Origin: Syntrophaceae bacterium
GTDB taxonomy: Bacteria; Desulfobacterota; Syntrophia; Syntrophales; Smithellaceae
Assembly (NCBI GenBank): GCA_003506745.1
Contig: DNYQ01000130.1
Location: forward strand, 1-5,105
Direction: 5' to 3'
Length of the DNA: 5,105 bases
Shown here: positions 1 through 5,105 of the stretch, one piece after another
Position numbering within the stretch: position 1 is the first letter of the stretch
Layout of the letters: every line of letters starts with the position of its first letter
Program-made: the position numbers and the translations under genes
The notes under the pieces: model-generated
The model's database searches: none
The model's input: only the letters and a program-made list of their open reading frames with translations
What the model was told of the DNA's origin: nothing

Positions 1-5
1 GGATC

Positions 6-343
6 ATGGCTGTCCCAGCCGCCGTTTATCGGCCCCGATATCCGCAGGCTACCGGTTATTACCGCTGCGTGGAGGACTATTTTGAGACCTTTGTCAGGAT
101 CTATGATGAGCATTTTTCACGTCAGTACGGCTTCTGGCGGCCCTATGCCGAGCAGGTGATCTATCGTTATCTCGACTGCGGCGATCTGCACAACGGCTTT
201 GCCCGTGTGAAGCTTGTCCTCGACCTGATCGGGGATGTAATGACTGCGGCCATGAATATCTCCTGGCATTTTCCTGCAAGCGCCGCCACTTCTGCCCGTC
301 CTGCCACCAGAAAAGGGTTGTGGAATTCGGTGAGTGGCTCTTT
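6..343 (+). pseudogene. IS91-family transposase, N-terminal remnant (frameshifted and truncated)
   Basis: This is the start of a rolling-circle (IS91-type) transposase gene. The ATG at 6 opens about 69 residues that match what I know of the family N-terminus: YRPR near the start, CVEDYFETF, QYGFWRPY, then YLDCGDLHNGFARVK ending at 212. The zinc-binding part resumes in another frame from 236, with CNDCGHEYLLAFSC followed by CKRRHFCPSCHQKR and EFGEWL up to about 340. Its metal-ligand cysteines are at codons 236, 245, 275, 293 and 302. The two halves are separated by 23 bases that shift the frame. After about 340 the resemblance stops and the DNA becomes AT-rich, so the catalytic HUH/double-tyrosine domain is absent. 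The gene cannot make an active transposase. Only five bases lie upstream of the ATG, so the ribosome binding site and the element's outer end are not visible. Family identity rests on recognised motifs, not on a search. Confidence 0.85.
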
Positions 344-386
344 CTTGATAAGTGTTTTGCCAGTTTCGTTTCATATATCTACTCAT

Positions 387-401
387 GTGATACGTTATCA
401 C
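387..401. promoter_or_regulatory. Inverted repeat, candidate operator upstream of the kinase promoter
   Basis: GTGATA-CGT-TATCAC is a perfect 6-bp inverted repeat around a 3-bp centre. It lies in the AT-rich gap, with its centre about 72 bases before the predicted transcription start at 466, which is a usual place for an activator site. It resembles a CRP/FNR-superfamily site (TGTGA and TCAC half-sites), but the spacing is one base longer than the CRP consensus. The regulator is unknown. It could instead be a terminal hairpin left by the IS element, or chance. Confidence 0.4.
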
Positions 402-430
402 TTATATCAGGAGTCAATAATAAAATCCTC

Positions 431-459
431 TTGACACACAAAATTCTTCTTCATATACT
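431..459 (+). promoter_or_regulatory. Sigma-70-type promoter for the kinase-regulator operon
   Basis: A perfect -35 hexamer TTGACA (431-436) and a -10 hexamer TATACT (454-459, five of six consensus bases) are separated by exactly 17 bases in AT-rich DNA. The expected transcription start, about 7 bases after the -10, is near 466, which is the first base of the GTG start of the kinase gene. It is the best promoter match I found in the gap between the IS91 remnant and the kinase gene. Confidence 0.75.
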
Positions 460-465
460 CCAGTT

Positions 466-1593
466 GTGAAAAAGCAATCCCTTATTAAAAAATCAAACAA
501 ATCCATAGATAATAAAGAGTTGATCAAGGCACGCAACAAGGTCGCCGAGATGGAAGCCTTGGAATCGTCTATCCTGGAGGCGATACCCCACGCTGTTATC
601 GGTCTTCAGGATCGACGGATTATTTTCGTCAACAATGGCGTAAAAACTGTATTTGGCTGGACATCCGATGAGCTGATTGGCCGGACAACACGTTTGTTTT
701 ACCGTTCGGGAAAGGACTACATCAGAATCGCCTGTGAGCTTTATTCCATTCTGGAAAAACAGCCCATAGCCAGCATGGAATTCCCCTGTCTGCGCAAGGA
801 TGGCACGAAAATCGAGTGCATGATCAACGCCGCGAGAATCGGCAAACAATTAAAAGAGAAACGGGTGGTAATCACCTACGAGAATATCACGGACAGGAAG
901 CGGGCGGCGCAGGAACTGGAATTTTCACGACATCAGCTGCGCCAACTATCGGCGCACCTGCAATCGATCCGGGAAAAGGAAAGAACCCGCATCGCTCGTG
1001 AGCTTCACGATGAGTTGGGACAGCTCCTGACGGCGTTGAATACGGAGATCGTCCTGCTGAAAAACAAGATCCCCGCAGGGCAGAATATCCTGTCGGACAG
1101 GGCACAGAGCATGTCTTTTTTAGTCGAGCTGACCATGCAGACCGTTAAGCGGATTTATATGGGGTTGCGCCCCGGCATGCTCGATCATCTGGGCCTGACA
1201 GCGGCGATTGCCTGGCAGGCCGAGGAGTTTTCCCGGCGGACCGGCATCGTGTGCGACGTATCCTTCAACCCGGAAGATATGACCATCGATCCGGATCTAA
1301 CCTCGACCATATTTCGCATTTTCCAGGAAACGCTGACAAACGTGCAGCGTCACGCCAAAGCCACAAAAGTGACCGTTAACCTGAAGGCAACGGATGACCA
1401 ACTGGAGTTTGTTGTCAAGGATAACGGCAAGGGCATTGCGGAGGAGCAGTTGAAAAAACCGGATTCGTTCGGTCTGATGGGCATTAAGGAGCGCGTTTAC
1501 CACTGGGGCGGCAGCGAAGCCATCGTTGGGAAAATCGGTAAAGGCACTACCATAACGATCAGCATCCCTCTGCCCAAAACAGGAGAAACATAA
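466..1593 (+). CDS. Cytoplasmic PAS-domain sensor histidine kinase (HisKA_3/NarX-DegS type)
   Basis: Sensor kinase of a two-component pair, 375 residues, expected to autophosphorylate on histidine and pass the phosphate to the regulator encoded next. Residues 1-28 are lysine-rich. A PAS domain spans about 30-145 (EAIPHAVIGL, VFGWTSDELIG, FPCLRKDGT, ENITDRKR), followed by a helical linker to about 170. The HisKA_3 dimerisation domain carries the H-box ERTRIARELHDELGQ with phospho-accepting H181. The ATPase domain has an N-box around N292 (FQETLTNVQRHA), a G1 box DNGKGI (319-324) and a G2 box GLMGIKERV (336-344). No membrane segment is visible, so it should sense a cytoplasmic signal; the PAS ligand cannot be told from sequence. 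The GTG at 466 is the only usual start ahead of the conserved N-terminus, since an in-frame stop lies at 421-423 and there is no ATG, GTG or TTG between. It lacks a Shine-Dalgarno sequence. ATG 550 (M29) is a less likely alternative because it would remove residues I recall as conserved in related proteins. Confidence 0.92.
   Translation: MKKQSLIKKSNKSIDNKELIKARNKVAEMEALESSILEAIPHAVIGLQDRRIIFVNNGVKTVFGWTSDELIGRTTRLFYRSGKDYIRIACELYSILEKQPIASMEFPCLRKDGTKIECMINAARIGKQLKEKRVVITYENITDRKRAAQELEFSRHQLRQLSAHLQSIREKERTRIARELHDELGQLLTALNTEIVLLKNKIPAGQNILSDRAQSMSFLVELTMQTVKRIYMGLRPGMLDHLGLTAAIAWQAEEFSRRTGIVCDVSFNPEDMTIDPDLTSTIFRIFQETLTNVQRHAKATKVTVNLKATDDQLEFVVKDNGKGIAEEQLKKPDSFGLMGIKERVYHWGGSEAIVGKIGKGTTITISIPLPKTGET
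1581..1585 (+). promoter_or_regulatory. Shine-Dalgarno sequence of the response regulator gene
   Basis: AGGAG lies 7 bases before the ATG at 1593, inside the last codons of the kinase gene. With the TAATG stop/start overlap it indicates translational coupling and fixes the regulator start. Confidence 0.8.
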
Positions 1594-2237
1594 TGACGGA
1601 AAAAAGGATCAGAATTCTCATTGCCGACGACCATCCCATTGTTCGCGCCGGTTTCAAACAAGTTCTTTCAGACACACCGGATCTGGTTGTCGCGGATGAA
1701 GCGGGAAACGGACAGGAGGTGCTGCAATACCTAAAAAAGAAAAAATACGATGTCGTGCTCCTGGATATATCCATGCCCGGGAAAAGCGGTCTGGAAATTC
1801 TCAAGGAGTTGAAAACGGACTATCCCCAACTTCCCGTTCTCATTCTCAGTATTTATCCCGAAGAGCAATACGCCATCAGGGCATTGAGGGCCGGTGCATC
1901 GGGCTACCTGACCAAGGCCAGCGCGCCTAACGAACTGATTTCCGCCATTAGGAAAATTTCCGCCGGAGGGCGCTACATCAGTGCATCCCTGGCGGAAAAG
2001 CTGGCCACCTATCTGAATGCGGATATGACCAAATCTCCCCATGAAACCCTGTCTGACCGAGAACATCAGGTCATGCGGCTGATTGCGTCGGGAAAGACCG
2101 TTTCGCAAATTGCGGAGAGCCTGAATCTGAGTGTGAAGACCATCAGCACCTACCGCGCCCACGTTTTGGAAAAAATGAAAATGAAAAACAACGCGGAGAT
2201 CACTCTGTACGCCGTCCAGAACAAACTCGTGCAGTGA
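1593..2237 (+). CDS. NarL/FixJ-family response regulator
   Basis: DNA-binding response regulator of 214 residues, the usual length for the family. The receiver domain (about 5-122) has the acidic pair D12/D13 in IADDHPIVRAG, phospho-accepting D58 in VVLLDISMPG, the switch serine S86 in LILSIYP and the conserved K108 in GYLTKAS. A linker of about 30 residues leads to a LuxR-type helix-turn-helix at about 152-209 (LSDREHQVMRLIASGKT, IAESLNLSVKTISTYRAHV, LEKMKMKNNAEI). All phosphotransfer residues are present, so it should be a phosphorylation-dependent transcription factor. The ATG shares its first base with the stop codon of the kinase gene (TAATG) and has a good Shine-Dalgarno, so the two are almost certainly a cognate pair on one mRNA. 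Its targets are unknown; the convergent CoA-transferase genes are candidates only by proximity. An A-rich run at 1733-1745 encodes four consecutive lysines. Confidence 0.95.
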   Translation: MTEKRIRILIADDHPIVRAGFKQVLSDTPDLVVADEAGNGQEVLQYLKKKKYDVVLLDISMPGKSGLEILKELKTDYPQLPVLILSIYPEEQYAIRALRAGASGYLTKASAPNELISAIRKISAGGRYISASLAEKLATYLNADMTKSPHETLSDREHQVMRLIASGKTVSQIAESLNLSVKTISTYRAHVLEKMKMKNNAEITLYAVQNKLVQ

Positions 2238-2245
2238 GCGGACAA

Positions 2246-3016
2246 TCAGCGACCAATGATGTAAGAGTTCGGATCGATTTCATCCCGCAGGATTCTCAAT
2301 TCCAGCGCCGTCGGCGGCTTGGTGGTAAAAATCCTGGGGGCCTTGAGCAATTCGAATTCGCAGTTGCTCTGAATATCGTCGAACGTATAGCCCGGATTGA
2401 TTGATATGACCCTCATCCATTTGCTTTCCGGCTCGAAATCCATGACGGCCATATTGGTAATGACCCGGTAAGGTCCGGTGTCCAGTGGCAATCCCGATTG
2501 ATCCCGTGATTCTCCCCCTTCCAGCCATCCTGGTGCGGTCATAAAATCCAGCTTACTGACCAGCCGCGATCTATCCTGAACGGACATGATGATCGTGCGC
2601 CAGCACAAGGAAGCAAAGTCGTTGGCGCCACCGCTGCCCGGCAGACGAACCGCAGGCTGGAGGTAATTTTTCCCCAGCATCGTGGAGTTGATATTCCCGT
2701 ACATATCTATCTGGGCGCCGCCCAGAATCGCGTAATCGACCATTCCCCGGCTGCATGTCTGCATGATTTCGAACAGGCTGCCGACCATGACGGCCCGGTG
2801 GAATGTGCGGGAATCACCAACGGAAACAGGCAGTTCGGGAAGAATGGGATCGATGCCGCCTGATTCGAACATGATCACCAGATGCGGTGCGATGGTTTTC
2901 TGGGCCAGCAGAGCGGCAGCGCAGGGTGCTCCCGTGCCGATTCCGGCTGTACGGCCATTGCCGAGTTCGCGTGCCGCGACGCAGATCATCAGCTCCATGA
3001 TATTATAATTTTGCAT
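2246..3016 (-). CDS. gctB: CoA-transferase beta subunit, glutaconate CoA-transferase GctB-like
   Basis: Beta subunit of a two-chain family I CoA-transferase, 256 residues (Acidaminococcus GctB is about 266). It follows GctB along its length: GNGRTAGIGTGAP (19-31), FESGGIDP with catalytic E51 (50-57), SVGDSR, GGAQIDMYGNINST (99-112), GSGGAND (127-133), DFMTAPGWLEGG, and the C-terminal LRDEIDPN. The glutamate aligns with the GctB residue that carries CoA as a thioester, so the protein should be active when paired with the alpha subunit encoded just upstream. The true acids are not shown; glutaconate, 3-oxoacids or other carboxylic acids are all possible. The gene overlaps the alpha gene by 14 bases and has a near-perfect Shine-Dalgarno (3023-3030, 6 bases before the ATG), as expected for equal subunit production. 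Its stop lies 8 bases from the convergent regulator stop, with no terminator hairpin seen. A related hydrolase family (IpdB, steroid-ring cleavage) is an alternative that the retained glutamate argues against. Confidence 0.9.
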   Translation of the reverse strand: MQNYNIMELMICVAARELGNGRTAGIGTGAPCAAALLAQKTIAPHLVIMFESGGIDPILPELPVSVGDSRTFHRAVMVGSLFEIMQTCSRGMVDYAILGGAQIDMYGNINSTMLGKNYLQPAVRLPGSGGANDFASLCWRTIIMSVQDRSRLVSKLDFMTAPGWLEGGESRDQSGLPLDTGPYRVITNMAVMDFEPESKWMRVISINPGYTFDDIQSNCEFELLKAPRIFTTKPPTALELRILRDEIDPNSYIIGR

Positions 3017-4013
3017 GGGTTTCCTCCTTATGCAGCAATAATTCCTTGGCTCTTAGCTCCTGAATTCTGTCAATGCCGCCGCTTCGTTCGATGTAGGCTG
3101 CATGATCGGGGCAATCATGGATGTTGCGCTTCAGAAATGACTTGAAAGCGGTTGAATCTTTCTGCACCGTCAGCCATTCCTTCAGGTGTTTTTCATCGGA
3201 ATAATACTCATAGGGCATCCCGGTGGGATAAGCCCCGTAAGGCACCTCGCACACCGCATCCACAAGATAATAGGGAATCACCGTTTTGGCCGGATCGTTC
3301 CTGATCTCGTCGTTGTGGATGAGACGTTCCGTGGTAATAATCACTTTCTTGCTGGCCCGGGCCAGATCGTCGTCGGAAATAACTATCCCCTGGATCCGGC
3401 AGTTTCCGGAAATATCCGCCTCATGAACGTGAATGACGGACACATCGGGGTACAGTGCCGGTTGCAGTGCCAGCGTCTTGCCCGTAAATGGACAGGTCAT
3501 AATTTTCCCCGCCGAGTATTTAAATGTATCTGTGCCGATCATGTTCCGTGTCGGCAGAAAAGGTATTCCCATAGCCGCTGCCTTGAGGCGTGCCGCCAGG
3601 CTGAAGTTAGACCATTCACATATTTTCACTCGCCCGCTCTCCATGTATGCACGGGCGCACGGGCTCATGCCGCGTGCCTCCAGACCAATGATATAGGCGA
3701 TGTCCACCCGGTCAAAGACCTCTCCGGCTGCCAGGATTTGGAAATCATGTGTCGATGTATGCCCCGCAAAGCCCATGTTTTTCCGGCCCTGGCGCACAAT
3801 TTCCTGGCAGGCCGCAATCGGCGTGCGATTGGTGCCAAATCCGCCGATAGCCAGATAATCTCCGTCTTTAACGAAGCGTTCTACGGCATCTTTCAGGCTC
3901 ATGAGCTTGCCCTCCTGCGCCCGTGACTTCGAACGGAAGTATTTTCGTGCCTCATCCGGGTCAGGATTCATCAATAGCGGTCCCCTGCTTTGCACTGCTT
4001 TCTCCGCAATCAT
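3003..4013 (-). CDS. gctA: CoA-transferase alpha subunit, glutaconate CoA-transferase GctA-like
   Basis: Alpha subunit partner of the GctB-like protein, 336 residues from the first start. It shows the alpha-type fold: MSLKDAVERFVKDGDYLAIGGFG (38-60, the GxGGF glycine motif of this subunit class, given here in part as GDYLAIGGFG), MGIPFLPTRNMIGTD (148-162), DVSVIHVHEAD and GN (190-204), DEIRNDP (235-241) and DAVCEVPYGAYPTGMP (252-267). The C-terminal DHAAYIERSGG resembles the GctA end. GctA is about 320 residues and starts near M38 here, so the first 37 residues are an extension. The ATG at 4013 has AGGAG 8 bases upstream overlapping the previous gene's stop, while M38 (ATG at 3902) also has AGGAGG 8 bases upstream. 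I keep the longer form because residues 16-37 resemble an extension I recall from deltaproteobacterial homologues, but the start is open. It sits 12 bases after the single-chain transferase gene and overlaps the beta gene by 14 bases: one operon. Confidence 0.9.
   Translation of the reverse strand: MIAEKAVQSRGPLLMNPDPDEARKYFRSKSRAQEGKLMSLKDAVERFVKDGDYLAIGGFGTNRTPIAACQEIVRQGRKNMGFAGHTSTHDFQILAAGEVFDRVDIAYIIGLEARGMSPCARAYMESGRVKICEWSNFSLAARLKAAAMGIPFLPTRNMIGTDTFKYSAGKIMTCPFTGKTLALQPALYPDVSVIHVHEADISGNCRIQGIVISDDDLARASKKVIITTERLIHNDEIRNDPAKTVIPYYLVDAVCEVPYGAYPTGMPYEYYSDEKHLKEWLTVQKDSTAFKSFLKRNIHDCPDHAAYIERSGGIDRIQELRAKELLLHKEETHAKL
3023..3030 (-). promoter_or_regulatory. Strong Shine-Dalgarno sequence of the beta-subunit gene
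   Basis: Read on the minus strand this is TAAGGAGG, eight bases complementary to the 16S rRNA tail, 6 bases before the ATG at 3016. It lies within the last codons of the alpha gene and explains efficient translation of the overlapping beta gene. Confidence 0.85.
3911..3916 (-). promoter_or_regulatory. Internal Shine-Dalgarno sequence before Met38 of the alpha subunit
   Basis: AGGAGG on the minus strand lies 8 bases before the in-frame ATG at 3902-3900. It is at least as good as the site of the upstream start and matches where GctA proteins normally begin, so it may be the main start or a second start giving a 299-residue form. Confidence 0.5.
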
Positions 4014-4021
4014 TTTTCTAT

Positions 4022-4026
4022 CTCCT
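4022..4026 (-). promoter_or_regulatory. Shine-Dalgarno sequence of the alpha-subunit gene, merged with the upstream stop
   Basis: On the minus strand the stop codon of the single-chain transferase runs straight into the site (TAAGGAG), with AGGAG 8 bases before the ATG at 4013. Termination and re-initiation by the same ribosome is likely. Confidence 0.75.
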
Positions 4027-5105
4027 TAGGAAAGACGTTGTTTTTTTCTGCGGGCGATTTCATCCCGAATTCCCATCGGTTCTTCGAGGAAAATCCTCGA
4101 ATCCATGGGCCGCAGATCGGCTGCCACTTGGGGTTTAAAACCCATCTGGTCAAGAATGTCTTTTTGCAGATCGATCCCGGGGGCTATCTCCACAAGGGTC
4201 ATGCCTTCTTTCCGCAGTTCGAAAACGGCACGTTCAGTGATATACATGACCTTCTGACCAATTTCTCGGGCATAATCAGCACTGAATGTTATTTGCTCCA
4301 CATGTTCGATAAGCTTTTTGTCCCGACCTTCCCGGACAACAGCCAGTTGTCCGTTTTTCACGACAATCTCCGCACCGACGGTGAGTGTGCCGACGAAGAT
4401 CACCGTCTTGGCATTCTGGGTAATATTGATAAATCCGCCGCATCCGGCCAGTCGCGTGCCAAAACGGCTGACATTCAGATTGCCGTCTTTGTCGGCCTGA
4501 GCCATTCCCAGAAAGGCCATATCCAGACCGCCGCCGTCGTAGAAATCGAACATATACGGTTCGTCGATAATGGCCTGCGGATTGGACGAGGCGCCAAAAC
4601 TCAAGCCCATAGCCGGTACTCCGCCTATGGGTCCGGATTCCACGGTGAGAGTAAAAAGATCGTTCATGTTTTCCTCGGCGGCCACGGCGGCTATACCGTC
4701 GGCCATACCGATGCCCAGATTGACTATGGCCTGGGGTACGAGCTCCATAGCTGCCCGGCGGCTGATAATTTTCCTTGTTGTTAAGGCCATAGGTTCCATT
4801 TGCGAGACAGGAACGTATACCTCGCCACAGTAGGCCGGATTATATGTCTCGAGAAATGTCTGCCAGTGGTTTTCGGGTTTAGCGATAACGACGGCGTCAA
4901 CAAAGATTCCCGGAATCTTTACATCCATGGGCCGGAACCGGCCGTTTTCGGATATTCGTTCCACCTGAGCGATAACAATGCCGCCGGAATTTTTAGCGGC
5001 TTGGGCCATGGAAAGCATCTCCAGTGAAGCGCTCTCTTTTTCCATGCGGATATTTCCCTGTAAATCCGAAGTTGTGCCGCGTACCAGGGCAACATTGATC
5101 GGGAA
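4026..5105 (-). CDS. Single-chain acyl-CoA:acetate/3-ketoacid CoA-transferase (COG4670), partial, N-terminus outside the window
   Basis: C-terminal 359 residues of a fused alpha-beta family I CoA-transferase of the propionate CoA-transferase/YdiF type. The frame stays open to the window end: 20 codons upstream of the Met at 5045 read [20 protein letters not shown], which fits the family's alpha-half motif, so that Met is internal and not the start. Later motifs are [23 protein letters not shown] (in part), [12 protein letters not shown] with the catalytic glutamate at codon 4640-4638, [15 protein letters not shown], the glycine-rich stretch AGCGGFINI, and the C-terminal [18 protein letters not shown]. 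From the glutamate to the end is about 203 residues, close to propionate CoA-transferase (about 200), so roughly 170 N-terminal residues should lie beyond the window. It would activate a short-chain or other acid using acetyl-CoA or a similar donor; the substrate is not evident. It is the most upstream gene of the three-gene operon in view and its promoter is outside. Confidence 0.92.
   Translation of the reverse strand, partial: FPINVALVRGTTSDLQGNIRMEKESASLEMLSMAQAAKNSGGIVIAQVERISENGRFRPMDVKIPGIFVDAVVIAKPENHWQTFLETYNPAYCGEVYVPVSQMEPMALTTRKIISRRAAMELVPQAIVNLGIGMADGIAAVAAEENMNDLFTLTVESGPIGGVPAMGLSFGASSNPQAIIDEPYMFDFYDGGGLDMAFLGMAQADKDGNLNVSRFGTRLAGCGGFINITQNAKTVIFVGTLTVGAEIVVKNGQLAVVREGRDKKLIEHVEQITFSADYAREIGQKVMYITERAVFELRKEGMTLVEIAPGIDLQKDILDQMGFKPQVAADLRPMDSRIFLEEPMGIRDEIARRKKQRLS
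4083..4101 (-). repeat. Perfect 8-bp inverted repeat with 3-nt loop near the end of the single-chain transferase gene
   Basis: TTCGAGGA and TCCTCGAA flank a 3-base loop inside the coding sequence (around the residues DSRIFLEEP), about 55 bases before the stop codon. The mRNA could form a compact hairpin here. No T-run follows, so it is not an intrinsic terminator; it could act in mRNA processing or pausing, or be chance. Confidence 0.4.
4902..4920. repeat. 19-bp near-perfect palindrome in the single-chain transferase gene
   Basis: Nine paired bases each side of a single central base at 4911 (AAAGATTCC, C, GGAATCTTT). It encodes KIPGIF in the minus-strand gene. A second palindrome, GGCCGG-AA-CCGGCC, follows at 4930-4943. 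Both lie in coding sequence, and no function is evident. Confidence 0.35.

Noticed and set aside
345..377. Second promoter with TTGATA as -35
   Set aside because: No acceptable -10 element occurs at 16-18 bases; the nearest TATA-like sequence gives a 21-base spacer.
386..402. CRP or FNR binding site
   Set aside because: The half-sites resemble TGTGA/TCAC but are spaced by 7 bases rather than 6, and the FNR core TTGAT-N4-ATCAA is not matched, so I report only an unassigned inverted repeat.
6..434. 142-codon open frame taken as an intact small gene
   Set aside because: Only its first 69 codons are transposase-like; the rest is out-of-frame reading past the 23-base insertion, so it is a broken gene.
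3186..3926. 246-codon plus-strand open frame opposite the alpha-subunit gene
   Set aside because: It is a shadow of a clear CoA-transferase gene; its translation has no recognisable domain and no good ribosome binding site.
4083..4101. Intrinsic terminator within the CoA-transferase operon
   Set aside because: The hairpin lies in coding sequence, has no following T-run, and is followed by coupled downstream genes.
3990..4784. 264-codon plus-strand open frame opposite the single-chain transferase gene
   Set aside because: The opposite strand encodes an unmistakable COG4670 protein with its catalytic motif; the plus-strand translation looks like no protein family.
5043..5045. Start codon of the single-chain transferase at this Met
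   Set aside because: The frame continues upstream to the window edge with family-like residues ([11 protein letters not shown]), so the gene begins outside the window.

Overview
The window looks like a piece of chromosome from an anaerobic bacterium, most likely a Deltaproteobacterium (Desulfobacterota; Syntrophaceae or Desulfobacteraceae type). This rests on protein style only. The genes are a soluble PAS histidine kinase with a NarL/FixJ regulator, of a kind common in that group, beside tandem family I CoA-transferases of the glutaconate and propionate type used in anaerobic acid and amino-acid metabolism. Base composition is near even in the genes. The gap at about 344-465 is clearly AT-rich.

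Layout: (1) Positions 1 to about 343 hold the 5' part of an IS91-family transposase gene. It is broken by an apparent 23-bp insertion inside the zinc-binding domain and cut off before the catalytic domain. (2) Positions 344-465 are AT-rich and hold an inverted repeat and a near-consensus sigma-70 promoter. (3) Positions 466-2237 encode a cytoplasmic PAS-HisKA_3-HATPase kinase and its NarL/FixJ response regulator. The stop and start codons share one base, so the two are very probably a translationally coupled cognate pair. (4) Positions 2246-5105, on the opposite strand, hold three tightly packed CoA-transferase genes. In transcription order they are the C-terminal two thirds of a single-chain transferase (COG4670, YdiF/propionate CoA-transferase type, running off the window end), then the alpha and beta subunits of a two-chain glutaconate-CoA-transferase-like enzyme.

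How the genes may work together: the CoA-transferases would move CoA between acyl-CoAs and free acids such as acetate, which activates an acid without spending ATP. Both the single-chain enzyme and the beta subunit keep the catalytic glutamate, so the operon appears to encode two active transferases rather than one enzyme and a relic. The kinase and regulator could control this operon, but they are convergent with it and nothing in the window shows control directly.

The most notable points are the promoter whose predicted start of transcription falls on the GTG start of the kinase (a possible leaderless mRNA), the side-by-side fused and split forms of one enzyme family, two good start sites in the alpha-subunit gene, and an 8-bp convergent junction without a visible terminator. 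I found no RNA gene, CRISPR array or clearly new defence or mobile system.
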